From Streptomyces sp. AC555_RSS877 (GTDB lineage: Bacteria > Actinomycetota > Actinomycetes > Streptomycetales > Streptomycetaceae): 64,000 nucleotides of DNA. Position numbers and translations under genes: made by a program. Of the stretch, positions 52,322 through 61,813 are shown piece by piece; positions within the stretch are counted from its first letter, which is position 1; each line of letters opens with the position of its first letter. The notes under the pieces were generated by a model. The model saw only the letters and a list, made by a program, of their open reading frames with translations, was not told the DNA's origin and made no database searches. Location of the stretch: the NCBI RefSeq assembly GCF_019049245.1, contig NZ_JAGMUK010000028.1, positions 156,787 to 220,786 on the forward strand, read 5' to 3'.

Positions 52322-53119
52322 GTGTACCGGTTTCTGCTGACGCCCCGTTGGTGGGGGATCAACGTCTTCGTGCTGCTCGCCATCCCCTTCTGCATCTTCA
52401 TGGGGTCGTGGCAGCTGAGCCGCTTCGAGGACCGGATGCAGGACCATCAGGCCGCGAGCGCCGAGGCGGGGTCAGGCGAGCGGGAGAGCGCCCGGCCGCT
52501 GGCCGAGCTGCTCCCCGTGAACAAGGTGACCTCCGGCAAGCCGGTCACCGCGACCGGCAGGTACGACCGCCAGCTCCTCGTCCCGGACCGCGAACTGGAC
52601 GGCAAGGAGGGCTTCTACGTCCTGACGCTGCTGCGCACCGACGGCGGCAAGGCCCTGCCCGTCGTCCGGGGCTGGCTGCCCGGCACCCCCGACCCGGCGA
52701 AGGCCCCGGCCGCGCCCACCGGTGAGGTCACCGTGACCGGTGCCCTCCAGGCGTCCGAGTCGCCGGGCAGCAACGGCGTCAGTGCGCAGGGCGGGCTGCC
52801 GGCCGGGCAGACCGCGGCGATCAGCGCGGCGTCGCTGGTGAACCTCGTGCCGTACGACGTGTACGACGCGTGGGTCACGCTCGCCGAGGCGGACTCGGGC
52901 ATGACCGCGGTGCCGGCGGCGGCACCGCCGGACACGGGACTGGACCTGAAGGCGTTCCAGAACCTCGGGTACACCGGTGAGTGGTTCGTGTTCGCCGGGT
53001 TCGTGGTGTTCATGTGGTTCCGGCTGCTGCGGCGGGAGATCGAGTTCCTGAGGGACGCGGAACTGGGGCTGCTGCCGGACGAGGACCGGGAAGAGGAAGC
53101 GGGCCGGGTGACGGTCTGA
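52322..53119 (+). CDS. SURF1 family cytochrome oxidase assembly protein
   Basis: This 265-residue protein has two membrane helices near its ends (WWGINVFVLLAIPFCIFMGSWQLSRF, and GEWFVFAGFVVFMWFRLL) with a large outer domain, the SURF1 layout. Signature pieces are LGSWQLSRFEDRM-like GSWQLSRF, VLTLLRTDGGKALPVVRGWLP and PVTATGRYDRQLLV. It assists maturation of the haem-copper oxidase. The GTG start has almost no leader sequence. Confidence 0.88.
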   Translation: MYRFLLTPRWWGINVFVLLAIPFCIFMGSWQLSRFEDRMQDHQAASAEAGSGERESARPLAELLPVNKVTSGKPVTATGRYDRQLLVPDRELDGKEGFYVLTLLRTDGGKALPVVRGWLPGTPDPAKAPAAPTGEVTVTGALQASESPGSNGVSAQGGLPAGQTAAISAASLVNLVPYDVYDAWVTLAEADSGMTAVPAAAPPDTGLDLKAFQNLGYTGEWFVFAGFVVFMWFRLLRREIEFLRDAELGLLPDEDREEEAGRVTV

Positions 53120-53143
53120 GACCGGCACCGACGCGCGGCGCCC

Positions 53144-54313
53144 TCAGGCCCCCGCCAGCACGCCCGTCCAGTACACGGTCCCCGCGCACGCGTTGGACAC
53201 CAGCGCCGAGATCGACGGCGCCCCGCCCTCCGCGGTGTTCGTGACGATCACGCTGCCGTCGGCCGTGCCGTCCTCGGTGAGGAGCTGGGTCGAGGTACCG
53301 GTGTCTCCGCCCGTGGTCGTGCCGGTGCCGCCGTCGGCGGAGGGTTCGTCCGTGGGCGTGGGGTCGGTCGTCGGGTTGCCCGTGTCGCCGCCCGTGGTGT
53401 CGCCGGTCGTAGGGCAGGTCTCCGAGGGCACCCAGGCGAACTTGACGTCATAGGTACCGCCCGGCTTCAGCACCAGCGAGGCCACTTCCAGGGCCGGGTC
53501 GGGCAGCGAGGCCGCCGCGTCCCCGGCGACGTGCCGGGCCGTGGTGATCTTGGCGGCGTCCGCCGCGCCCTGCGGGGTCGGCGTGACCGAGCCGGGTCCG
53601 TTGACGGAACAGCTGATGGCGGAGGTGTTGGTGATGCGGAAGGTGCCGTAGACCGCGCCGACCGAGTCGGGGGCGTCGACGCTCTGAGTGGTCGAGCCGA
53701 GCTCGGCGGCCGTACAGACGGGGACGCCCGCCGCACTGGTGGCGGAGGGGTCGGCGCTGCTGCCGGCCCCGGTGCTGCTGCCGGTGCTCTTGCCCTTGTC
53801 CTCTTCCTTCTGCTCGCCCTTGCCCTGGTCCTCGGTCTTGCCGGCGGAGCCGCCGGAGGTGCTCTCGCCGCCGTCGGGGCCCTTGCCCTCGCCGGCGCCG
53901 CCCTGCGTCTGGGAGTAATGCCCTGCCATGGACGGGTCGGCGTCGGCGCCGGCGGAGTTCGAGACGTGCACGAGGGCCGGGATGGCGGTGCCGATGAAGA
54001 GGGCGGCGGCCGCCATGCCGACGACGGCCTGCCGCTTGCGCGCCCGCCGGGCGGGTACCGCCTTGCGCAGATGGTCCAGCGTGCCGTCGCTCGGCTCGAT
54101 CTCCTGCACCGCCTGGTGCAGCAGGCTGCGCAGTGCCAGCTCGTCCGAGTCGAGCCCGGGCGAGCTCTGATCGTCGGGGCCGTGGTTCACAGTTCCGTTC
54201 CCAGCGTGCGATTGCTTCGGCGCCTGCTCGTCCGACGACTGTGTCGGCTCGCGCCATTCATAGGGCTCGTGGGGGACGTGCAGATGACGTCGTCCGTCGT
54301 TGTCTCCGGTCAT
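53144..54313 (-). CDS. Membrane protein coupled to a SigE-family sigma factor (putative anti-sigma)
   Basis: This 389-residue protein has a cytoplasmic N-terminus of about 95 residues with the DELALRSLLHQAVQEIEPSDGTLDHLRKAVPARRARKR helix, one membrane helix (VVGMAAAALFIGTAIPALVHV), then a low-complexity Gly/Ser/Lys/Asp stretch and an outer beta-rich domain with four Cys residues. It overlaps the sigma factor by 4 bp (ATGA). This arrangement and topology suit an anti-sigma factor or sensor, but no ZAS motif is visible. Confidence 0.75.
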   Translation of the reverse strand: MTGDNDGRRHLHVPHEPYEWREPTQSSDEQAPKQSHAGNGTVNHGPDDQSSPGLDSDELALRSLLHQAVQEIEPSDGTLDHLRKAVPARRARKRQAVVGMAAAALFIGTAIPALVHVSNSAGADADPSMAGHYSQTQGGAGEGKGPDGGESTSGGSAGKTEDQGKGEQKEEDKGKSTGSSTGAGSSADPSATSAAGVPVCTAAELGSTTQSVDAPDSVGAVYGTFRITNTSAISCSVNGPGSVTPTPQGAADAAKITTARHVAGDAAASLPDPALEVASLVLKPGGTYDVKFAWVPSETCPTTGDTTGGDTGNPTTDPTPTDEPSADGGTGTTTGGDTGTSTQLLTEDGTADGSVIVTNTAEGGAPSISALVSNACAGTVYWTGVLAGA

Positions 54314-54984
54314 GCCGGGGCCTCCATGGCGACCCGCAGAGCGGCGATGCCGCGCGAGCCGTACGCCTTGACGGAACCCAGCGATACCCCGAGGGTCTCG
54401 GCGACCTGCGCCTCGGTCATGTCCGCGAAGTAGCGCAGGACCAGGACCTCGCGCTGGCGGCGCTGCAGGCCCTTCATCGCCTTGATCAGGGAGTCGCGCT
54501 CCAGCTGGTCGTACGCACCCTCCTCGGCGCTCGCCATGTCCGGCATCGGCTTGGAGAGCAGCTTGAGGCCGAGGATGCGGCGGCGCAGGGCCGAGCGGGA
54601 GAGGTTGACGACCGTCTGACGCAGGTACGCGAGGGTCTTTTCCGGGTCACGGACGCGTTTGCGCGCGGAGTGGACGCGGATGAAGGCCTCCTGGACGACG
54701 TCCTCGCAGGAGGCGGTGTCGTCGAGGAGGAGGGCGGCGAGACCCAGCAGCGAGCGGTAGTGCGCCCGGTAGGTCTCGGTGAGATGGTCGACGGTCGTGC
54801 CGGCGGCCACGACTTCTTCGGCGCCGTCACGCTGTCCGGGGATGCGGGCGGGCCGCGCTGCGGGCATGGGGGCGATCACCGGCATGCCACCGGGCGTACC
54901 GGCCATGCGGGGTCGTAGGGACGGGCGGGGCGGCCGAAGGGCCGTGCCGCGCGTCGCCGCTCTGAAGTCGAGAACCTCTGCCAC
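54310..54984 (-). CDS. SigE-family RNA polymerase sigma factor
   Basis: This 224-residue sigma factor has an N-terminal Pro/Arg-rich extension of about 65 residues, region 2 (YRSLLGLAALLLDDTASCEDVVQEAFIRVH, LAYLRQTVVNLSRSALRRR) and region 4 (LQRRQREVLVLRYFADMTEAQVAETLGVSLGSVKAYGSRGIAALR). It belongs to the actinobacterial SigE-like group of the sigma-70 family. The long basic start before region 2 is unusual and may be a wrong start; internal ATG codons exist. It is coupled to its membrane partner. Confidence 0.88.
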   Translation of the reverse strand: MAEVLDFRAATRGTALRPPRPSLRPRMAGTPGGMPVIAPMPAARPARIPGQRDGAEEVVAAGTTVDHLTETYRAHYRSLLGLAALLLDDTASCEDVVQEAFIRVHSARKRVRDPEKTLAYLRQTVVNLSRSALRRRILGLKLLSKPMPDMASAEEGAYDQLERDSLIKAMKGLQRRQREVLVLRYFADMTEAQVAETLGVSLGSVKAYGSRGIAALRVAMEAPA

Positions 54985-55407
54985 GCCAGTTGGACACGCT
55001 TCCCCCCGTCATGGTTGTACGCGACCGACCGTCTTCTGCCAGGCAGTACAACTGACCGTGCGTCAAACGCGCTCATGCCCAACCCGCTCTTCCCCTGTGT
55101 CCTGAATGGCCAGGGCGTCCCCACGCCCCGTCATGCGTCCCCGCACCCCCGAAGGGCGTTCGCAAAGACGCTCCCCGCCCTCCGCGCGGTTGCGGAGGAC
55201 GGGGAGCCAAATCTTCGGATGCCGAGGCGGCTCGGTTCAAGTGGTCCGGACCAACGGCCGGCTCACATTTCTCATACAGATCCTACAAATGTACGCGGTT
55301 TCTGCGAGGACTTTTCCGGCGGTAACCCCTTGCTTCAACACACGTCACACACGGCATGAAGCGTACGAGGCCGCCGAAACGTCACACCGGCCCCGCGACC
55401 TGGGACG
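54985..55407. other. Intergenic region of 423 bp upstream of the sigma-factor gene
   Basis: No gene is supported. It holds a strong stem-loop (55170-55207) and more AT-rich DNA near 55260-55300, the latter far from the sigma start. The sigma-factor promoter should lie within the first 120 bp of the region. Confidence 0.6.
55170..55207 (-). terminator. 16-bp stem-loop downstream of asd
   Basis: GCTCCCCGCCCTCCGC (55170-55185) and GCGGAGGACGGGGAGC (55192-55207) pair with one mismatch over 16 positions and a 6-base loop. It lies about 200 bp beyond the asd stop codon on the transcribed strand. Confidence 0.65.
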
Positions 55408-56478
55408 TCACCGCAACTCCGCCGCCACCAGCTCGGCGATCTGCGCGGTGTTGAGCGCGGACCCCTTGCGCAGGTTGTCCCCGCAGACGAAGAGTTCGAG
55501 CGCCGTCGGGTCGTCCAGCGCCCGCCGCACCCGTCCGACCCAGGTCGGATCGGTGCCCACGACATCGGCCGGCGTGGGGAACTCCCCCGCCTCCGGGTTG
55601 TCGAACAGGACGACGCCGGGCGCTGTGGCGAGGATCTCGCGCGCCTTGCGGACGGTGACCTCGTCCTCGAAGCGGGCGTGGACGGTCAGCGAGTGCGTGG
55701 TGACGACCGGCACCCGGACACAGGTCACCGCGACGGGCAGCCGGGGCAGTCCGAGGATCTTGCGCGACTCGTCGCGCACCTTCATCTCTTCGGACGACCA
55801 GCCGTCCTCGCGCAGGGATCCGGCCCACGGCACGACGTTCAGCGCGACCGGCTCCGGGAACGGCCCGGTGTTGTCGCCGACCGCCCGCCGCACGTCACCG
55901 GGGCTGGTCCCCAGTTCCGTACCGGCGACCAGGGACAGCTGCTGGCGCAGCGTCTCGACACCGGCGCGCCCGGCCCCGCTCACCGCCTGGTAGGAGGAGA
56001 CGACCAGCTCGCGCAGTCCGAACTCGGCGTGCAGCGCGCCCAGCGCCACGATCATGGAGAGGGTCGTGCAGTTGGGGTTGGCGATGATGTTCCGCGGCCT
56101 GACGCGGGCCGCGTGCGGATTGACCTCGGGCACGACCAGGGGCACGTGCGGGTCCATCCGGAAGGCGCCCGAGTTGTCCACCACCACCGCGCCCTTGGCG
56201 GCGGCGACCGGCGCCCACTGGGCGGACACCTCGTCGGGTACGTCGAACATGGCGACGTCGATCCCGTCGAAGGCCTCCTCCGACAGGGCCAGCACCTCGA
56301 TCTGCTCACCGCGCACGGCCAGCTTGCGGCCGGCCGAACGCGGTGAGGCGATCAGACGGATCTCGCCCCAGATGTCCGCGTGCTGGGACAGGATCTGGAG
56401 CATGACCGTGCCGACGGCTCCGGTCGCACCCACGACCGCGAGCGTCGGCCTGCCGGTTCGCCCGGCACCCACGGTCAT
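55408..56478 (-). CDS. asd: Aspartate-semialdehyde dehydrogenase
   Basis: This 356-residue enzyme has the NADP loop [13 protein letters not shown], the catalytic Cys in [22 protein letters not shown] and the substrate-binding GDNLRKG. It reduces aspartyl phosphate to aspartate semialdehyde in the pathway to lysine, threonine, methionine and diaminopimelate. Its ATG overlaps the ask stop by one base (TGATG), so both enzymes are translationally coupled. Confidence 0.95.
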   Translation of the reverse strand: MTVGAGRTGRPTLAVVGATGAVGTVMLQILSQHADIWGEIRLIASPRSAGRKLAVRGEQIEVLALSEEAFDGIDVAMFDVPDEVSAQWAPVAAAKGAVVVDNSGAFRMDPHVPLVVPEVNPHAARVRPRNIIANPNCTTLSMIVALGALHAEFGLRELVVSSYQAVSGAGRAGVETLRQQLSLVAGTELGTSPGDVRRAVGDNTGPFPEPVALNVVPWAGSLREDGWSSEEMKVRDESRKILGLPRLPVAVTCVRVPVVTTHSLTVHARFEDEVTVRKAREILATAPGVVLFDNPEAGEFPTPADVVGTDPTWVGRVRRALDDPTALELFVCGDNLRKGSALNTAQIAELVAAELR

Positions 56479-57758
56479 CAGCGGCCAGTGCCCCCGTAGA
56501 CGACGGCCTCGTCGCTGTCGGAGTCGAGCCCGAAGGCGGAGTGCACGGCGCGGACGGCCCCGTTCACGTCGTCCTGGCGGGTGACGACCGAGATGCGGAT
56601 CTCGGAGGTCGAGATCAGCTCGATGTTCACGCCCGCGTCGGACAGCGCCTGGAAGAAGGAGGCGGTGACGCCCGGGTTGGTCTTCATTCCGGCGCCGACG
56701 AGCGAGATCTTGCCGATCTGGTCGTCGTAGCGCAGCGACTCGAAACCGATCGAGCCCTTCGCCTTCTCCAGGGCGTCGATGGCCTTGCGGCCCTCGGTCT
56801 TGGGGAGGGTGAAGGAGATGTCCGTCAGACCGGTGGAGGCCGCGGACACGTTCTGCACGATCATGTCGATGTTGATCTCGGCGTCCGCGACGGCGCGGAA
56901 GATCACCGCGGCCTCGCCCGGCTTGTCCGGGACGCCGACAACCGTGATCTTGGCTTCGGAGACGTCATGGGCGACTCCGGAGATGATGGCGTGCTCCACC
57001 TGCTGGTCCCCTTGTGACTCGGGCTTCTCGTTGCTGACCCAGGTGCCCGGCAGTCCGGAGAAGGACGAGCGGACGTGGATCGGGATGTTGTAACGGCGTG
57101 CGTACTCCACACAGCGGTGCAGCAGCACCTTGGAGCCGGAGGCGGCGAGCTCCAGCATGTCCTCGGAGGAGATCCAGTCGATCTTCTTCGCCTTCTTCAC
57201 CACCCGTGGGTCGGCGGTGAACACACCGTCGACGTCGGTGTAGATCTCGCACACCTCGGCGTCGAGGGCGGCGGCGAGCGCCACGGCCGTGGTGTCGGAC
57301 CCGCCGCGTCCCAGCGTGGTGATGTCCTTCTTGTCCTGGCTGACGCCCTGGAACCCGGCGACGATGGCGATGTTGCCCTCGTCCAGAGCCGTCCGGATCC
57401 GGCCGGGCGTGACGTCGATGATCCGCGCTTTGTTGTGGACCGAGTCGGTGATGACGCCTGCCTGGCTGCCGGTGAAGCTCTGCGCCTCGTGACCCAGGTT
57501 TTTGATCGCCATGGCCAGCAGCGCCATGGAGATCCGCTCTCCGGCGGTCAGCAGCATGTCGAACTCACGCCCGGCCGGCATCGGGGATACCTGCTCGGCG
57601 AGATCGATCAGCTCGTCCGTCGTGTCGCCCATCGCGGAAACGACCACGACCACCTGGTGGCCGTTCTTCTTCGCTTCCACGATTCGCTTGGCGACGCGCT
57701 TGATGCCCTCGGCATCGGCTACGGAGGAGCCTCCGTACTTCTGCACGACAAGGCCCAC
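56478..57758 (-). CDS. ask: Aspartokinase (alpha, with likely internal beta start)
   Basis: This 426-residue enzyme has the KYGGSSV start, a kinase domain with the [11 protein letters not shown] and [16 protein letters not shown] motifs, and two ACT domains ([20 protein letters not shown] and [20 protein letters not shown]). In actinobacteria the gene often makes a second, shorter beta subunit from an internal start. A GTG at 56999 ([12 protein letters not shown]), preceded by AAGGGG, fits that role here. It phosphorylates aspartate, the first step of the pathway completed by asd. Confidence 0.95.
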   Translation of the reverse strand: MGLVVQKYGGSSVADAEGIKRVAKRIVEAKKNGHQVVVVVSAMGDTTDELIDLAEQVSPMPAGREFDMLLTAGERISMALLAMAIKNLGHEAQSFTGSQAGVITDSVHNKARIIDVTPGRIRTALDEGNIAIVAGFQGVSQDKKDITTLGRGGSDTTAVALAAALDAEVCEIYTDVDGVFTADPRVVKKAKKIDWISSEDMLELAASGSKVLLHRCVEYARRYNIPIHVRSSFSGLPGTWVSNEKPESQGDQQVEHAIISGVAHDVSEAKITVVGVPDKPGEAAVIFRAVADAEINIDMIVQNVSAASTGLTDISFTLPKTEGRKAIDALEKAKGSIGFESLRYDDQIGKISLVGAGMKTNPGVTASFFQALSDAGVNIELISTSEIRISVVTRQDDVNGAVRAVHSAFGLDSDSDEAVVYGGTGR

Positions 57759-57971
57759 GTGCGCTCCTCGCTCAGTCAGTCTCTATCCGCACATACGCAT
57801 ATGTACTGCGGTCGGCTCAGTCTATCGAGCGCCCGAATTTCGCCTCTGAGGTATCGCATCGTGAGACTCGGGCGCCCAGGTCAGCGCATGCCCACCTGAG
57901 GGCCTTCGGAAAAGTGCCAAGCGTCACAGGTCCTGCCGGTCAGTGAAGTCTCAAGCACTAGGGTTCGGCCT

Positions 57972-58685
57972 GTGCACGTACTTCTCGTCGAAGACGATGA
58001 ACCGGTCGCCCAGTCCCTGCGCCGCGGCCTGACCCGCTACGGCTTCGAGGTCGACTGGGTCGCCACGGGCGCCGCCGCCCTGGCCCACCCCGAGCCCTAC
58101 GACGTCGTCCTCCTCGATCTCGGCCTGCCCGACACCGACGGCCTCGACGTCTGCAGGGCCCTCAGAGAGCGCGGCGGCGTGCCGATCATCGTGATCAGCG
58201 CACGCAGTGACGAGACGGACCGGGTGGTCGGCCTGGAGCTCGGCGCCGACGACTACGTGTCCAAGCCCTTCGGCGTGCGGGAGGTCATCGCGCGGATAAG
58301 GGCGGTCATGCGGCGCGTGCAGCCACGTGAGGCCGCCGCGGCCGGCCCCGACCGCTACGGCACCCGCCTGGCCGTCGACCGCAAGGCCGCCCGCGTCCGC
58401 CTGGACGGCGAGGAGGTCGCCCTCGCGCCCAAGGAGTACGACCTGCTGGCCTTCCTCACCGAGGAGCCGGGCGCGCTGATGTCGCGCGAGCAGATCATGG
58501 AGGCGGTCTGGGACGCGAACTGGTTCGGCCCGACGAAGACCCTGGACGTGCACGTGGCGGCGTTGCGGCGGAAGCTGAAGGGCGCGATCACGATCGAGGC
58601 GGTGCGGGGGGTCGGGTTCCGCCTGGAGATCGTCAAGGACGACGGCGAGAGCGGTGACGGCACGAAGGACAGCGGCGCCTCATGA
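57972..58685 (+). CDS. OmpR-family response regulator
   Basis: This 237-residue regulator has a receiver domain (VLLVEDDEPVAQSL, phospho-acceptor Asp in VVLLDLGLPDTDGL, Lys in YVSKPFGVREV) and a winged-helix effector (APKEYDLLAFLTEEPGALMSREQIMEAV, TLDVHVAALRRKL). The start GTG gives MHVLLVEDD. It overlaps the sensor kinase gene by 4 bp (ATGA). The signal is unknown. Confidence 0.9.
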   Translation: MHVLLVEDDEPVAQSLRRGLTRYGFEVDWVATGAAALAHPEPYDVVLLDLGLPDTDGLDVCRALRERGGVPIIVISARSDETDRVVGLELGADDYVSKPFGVREVIARIRAVMRRVQPREAAAAGPDRYGTRLAVDRKAARVRLDGEEVALAPKEYDLLAFLTEEPGALMSREQIMEAVWDANWFGPTKTLDVHVAALRRKLKGAITIEAVRGVGFRLEIVKDDGESGDGTKDSGAS

Positions 58686-60031
58686 ACCGCCAGCTCATCC
58701 GCAGCTACATCCTTCTCGTCGCGGTCGCGATCTTCCTCTTCACCGTGCCGGTCGCCTTCACGCTCACCAAGCAACTGCGCGACGACACCGGGGTGTCGGT
58801 CCTCCGCGAGGCCAAGACCATGGCGCTGCTGCTGGGCAACGGCGACCGGACCTCGTGCGACGCCCTTGAGCAGATGGCCGAGGCGTACCGCGCCGAGACG
58901 CCCGGCAAGGTCGAGGCGACCCCCACCAACGGCTGCGTACCGAAGCTGCCCCGGCCCGAGAACGACGAGGCCCTGGCCCGGGCCCTGAAGGGCGAGAAGC
59001 CCGAGCCCGACTGGGGCGCCGACTTCATCTGGGGCAAGGACCTGGTGGTCACGGTCCCCGCCCGGGCCTCCGACCGGGGCGGCGCCGTACGGATCGTGTA
59101 CTCGACCTCGGACATGACCGGCAGGCTCTGGCAGATCTGGGGCTTCAGGGCCGGCCTGGCCGTGCTCGTGCTGGCCGCGGCGGCCGCGATCGGCGCTGTC
59201 GCCGCCCGCCGCATCACCGCGCCCCTGCGCGAACTCAACGCCATGGCGAGCAGGTTCAGCGACGGCGACCTGACCGCGCGTTCCGCGGTGACGGGTCCGA
59301 CCGAGACGCAGACCCTGGCCCGCACCCTGAACCAGGCGGGAGAACGCCTGGACACCCTGATCGCCTCGCAGCGCATCTTCGTGGCCGACGCCTCCCACCA
59401 ACTCCGTACGCCCCTCACGGCGTTGCGGCTGTCGCTGGACAACATCGCCGACGGCGTGGACGACGAGTTCGTACGGGAGGACGTGGAGCAGGCCACCGCC
59501 GAGGTGGTCCGCATGAGCCGGCTGGTCAACGGACTGCTGGTGCTGGCACGGGCCGAGGCGAAGGTGACGGCCGCGGAGCCGCTGTCCCTGTCGGACATCG
59601 TGAACGACCGGCTGGCGGTGTGGAGGCCGGCCGCCGACGAGCGCGGAGTCACCGTCGCGCTCGGGGGGAGTGCCGACGGCCGGCTGCTGGTGCTGACCAG
59701 CCCCGGTCACCTGGACCAGGTGCTGGACAACGTGCTCTCGAACGCCCTGGAGGTGTCACCCGACGGCGGCACGATCACCGTACGGATGGAGACACGGGGC
59801 GACGAAGTGGTGTTGTCGGTTCTCGACGAGGGTCCCGGCATGTCGGATCCGGAGAAGTCCCGCGCCTTCGACCGCTTCTGGCGCGGCCAGGGCCTGACCG
59901 GCCGGTCCGGCTCCGGTCTTGGCCTCGCCGTCGTCAAGCAGCTGGTGACGGACGACGGCGGGACCGTGACGCTCCGGGACGCTCCCGGCGGCGGCCTGTG
60001 CGTGGAGATCCGCCTGCGCGCGGGCGGCTGA
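58682..60031 (+). CDS. Sensor histidine kinase
   Basis: This 449-residue kinase has a first membrane helix (SYILLVAVAIFLFTVPVAFTL), an outer domain of about 125 residues with two Cys residues, a second helix (AGLAVLVLAAAAAIGAVAA), a HAMP domain, the H-box VADASHQLRTPLTALRLSL, the N-box LDNVLSNALEVS and G-boxes DEGPGMSD and GSGLGLAVV. It is the partner of the regulator with which it overlaps. Confidence 0.9.
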   Translation: MNRQLIRSYILLVAVAIFLFTVPVAFTLTKQLRDDTGVSVLREAKTMALLLGNGDRTSCDALEQMAEAYRAETPGKVEATPTNGCVPKLPRPENDEALARALKGEKPEPDWGADFIWGKDLVVTVPARASDRGGAVRIVYSTSDMTGRLWQIWGFRAGLAVLVLAAAAAIGAVAARRITAPLRELNAMASRFSDGDLTARSAVTGPTETQTLARTLNQAGERLDTLIASQRIFVADASHQLRTPLTALRLSLDNIADGVDDEFVREDVEQATAEVVRMSRLVNGLLVLARAEAKVTAAEPLSLSDIVNDRLAVWRPAADERGVTVALGGSADGRLLVLTSPGHLDQVLDNVLSNALEVSPDGGTITVRMETRGDEVVLSVLDEGPGMSDPEKSRAFDRFWRGQGLTGRSGSGLGLAVVKQLVTDDGGTVTLRDAPGGGLCVEIRLRAGG

Positions 60032-60091
60032 CCGGCCGCGGGGCCTTCAGGCGGCGCCTCGGGGATCCGCCCTCGGGACCTGCTCTCGGGA

Positions 60092-60592
60092 TCAGCCCTC
60101 GGGCATCGCCGAGGAGTGGTGGTTGGCGATCAGCCACTCGCCGTCGATCTTCTCGAACGCGTACGTGTAGCGGGCCTCGACCACGCGCTTCTTGCCGGTG
60201 TCGGGATCGGTGAGCGTGAACTCGTACACGCCGGTGTCGATCGCGGAGTCGGCGTCGAGGACGTTGACGATCGTCTCGGTCTTCTTGCCGACCGGCTTGT
60301 TCTCCAGGAAGTGGTCGAAGTAGTCGACGATCTCGGCGCGGTCCGTGCGGACCTGGTTGGAGACGGTGGGCAGGAGGACCGCGTCCTTGGCGTACAGGTC
60401 GGCGACCTTCTCCGAGTCACCGGTCTGCAGGGCGGCGTTCCAGGTGTCGAAGAGCGAGGCGATCTGCTTCTCGCTCGCGTTCTTCGGGGAGTCCTGGCCG
60501 GCCAGGCTGACACCGGCGGCGACCGTGCCGACGGCGACGACGGCGGTGGCGGTCACGATGGCTGCGCGCTTGGACATGGAACGACGGGTCAT
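60092..60592 (-). CDS. Secreted SnoaL/CaMKII-association-domain-like protein
   Basis: This 166-residue protein has a signal peptide (MSKRAAIVTATAVVAVGTVAAGVSLAG) and an SgcJ/EcaC-type NTF2-like domain (ASLFDTWNAALQTGDSEKVADLYAKDAVLLPT, VDYFDHFLENKPVG, ARYTYAFEKIDGEWLIANHHSS). The family is often called oxidoreductase, but its enzyme activity is uncertain. AGGAG lies 6 bases before the ATG. It converges with the sensor kinase. Confidence 0.85.
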   Translation of the reverse strand: MTRRSMSKRAAIVTATAVVAVGTVAAGVSLAGQDSPKNASEKQIASLFDTWNAALQTGDSEKVADLYAKDAVLLPTVSNQVRTDRAEIVDYFDHFLENKPVGKKTETIVNVLDADSAIDTGVYEFTLTDPDTGKKRVVEARYTYAFEKIDGEWLIANHHSSAMPEG

Positions 60593-60752
60593 CGTTGTCT
60601 CCTGCGATCGAGGCGGGTCTTCCTCCCTCCGCGTGCTGTGCGGTGTGGAGTGACTCCAGACTCTCTTTTCGCTGGTTAGGCCCCGTACAGGCGAGATACA
60701 GGGCACAGCCAGGAAGGACCCAATTCACGTTCTGTGAGCGCCCGGTCACGGT

Positions 60753-60938
60753 TCAGGCGGCTGCGGCCTGCCGTCCGCGCAGCAGGCTCACACCGGCTCC
60801 CAGGGACACCACACCCATCCCGACGGCGGTCATGACACCCTGCGACCCGTCCACGACGAACGGCGCGGCCACGGCGACGGCGAGGTTGAACAGGAACAGG
60901 AACCACAGGGCGGGCTTGGAGGAGAGCAGCGACTTCAT
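60753..60938 (-). CDS. Small two-helix membrane protein
   Basis: This 61-residue protein has two hydrophobic helices (ALWFLFLFNLAVAVAAPFVV and VMTAVGMGVVSLGAGVSLL) with a basic start and an RGRQAAAA tail. GGGAA lies 6-7 bases before the ATG. It is not clearly related to the three GntR-linked membrane proteins. It lies between the SnoaL-like gene and a decayed STAND gene. Function is unknown. Confidence 0.7.
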   Translation of the reverse strand: MKSLLSSKPALWFLFLFNLAVAVAAPFVVDGSQGVMTAVGMGVVSLGAGVSLLRGRQAAAA

Positions 60939-60959
60939 GGCGTTTTCCCTTGGGGTGTG

Positions 60960-61717
60960 AGGGCCGTTGCGGGCCGGTTGACCTTGTGCCCTCCACGATT
61001 CCGCTCTCCGGCGACCGCCACGAGGGAGTGCTCTCCCGGACTCGTGGTGGAGCGGGCTACACCTACGTCGGCCCGCCTCTCGGCACCGATCCACCACACC
61101 CCGTTGTAGTACTGCCGGGCCCGCTGATCCGCTCAGTGCGCGGCCGGCGCGGACTTCCCGATGCCGCCGAGCCCGCGAAGCGCCTGGACCATCACACCGC
61201 GCGCGGCGCTCAACACCTCGTCGAGCAGCGCGAGTTCGTGGCAACGGCCTACGAAGCCCAGGCGGGCGGGGATGTTGTGGGGGCCGCGCCCAGGGGATCA
61301 GGCGGGAGGACGACCTGCGGGGGCCGATCTACCGGTCCCCGGACGCATCCGCCGACGACGAACTCATCGCCCGTCGCCGGTCGACGGAGCCGATGTCACC
61401 TCCCGCGGAGATCGACCGATCGCCGGAGGCGGTCACGTTCCCAGCTCGGGGAGCGGGCGGAGCGGGGGCAGCGGCGGGGGCGGGGGGCTGCGCGGGTGGC
61501 GCCGGCACCGCGGTACGGTCGCCCGTCACCGTCACCGCCACGTTGACGCTCCCGCCCGCGTTTCGACGGACCGCGCACCGCCGGCGGTGACCGACGACGT
61601 GCCGCCACCGCCCGAGAAGAGGGCGTAGACGGTGAGCGCCAGCCCCACAAGCCCCGCCGCTCCCCCGGCACAGAGGCCGGTCCCCGTCCACATCGACGCC
61701 TTCGCCTGCCCCGTCAT
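60960..61717 (-). pseudogene. Decayed NB-ARC type STAND ATPase gene (frameshifted)
   Basis: Reading the minus strand, fragments of one protein appear in shifting frames. First come a start with a membrane helix (MTGQAKASMWTG, GLVGLALTVYALF) and a linker with GNVTASGDRSISAGGDIGSV. Then, after further shifts, come HNIPARLGFVGR, LRGLGGIGKSA and YYNGVWWIGAE. The last three are the opening, P-loop and post-loop pieces of NB-ARC/TPR STAND proteins common in Streptomyces. At least two frameshifts and an in-frame stop separate them. The 3' half is gone and is replaced by the small gene at 60753. Confidence 0.7.
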
Positions 61718-61813
61718 GGGGCCATCATGGCGCTCGTGGCGGCCGGGGCGCAGGGAGTTGGACGGGCGCTTCCGGCCGATGAGCCGGAGTTGTCAGGAAG
61801 GAGTTCTCCGGAG

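Noticed and set aside
61161..61628. Plus-strand frames opposite the STAND remnant
   Set aside because: They carry no recognisable domain, while the minus strand shows clear though broken STAND motifs.
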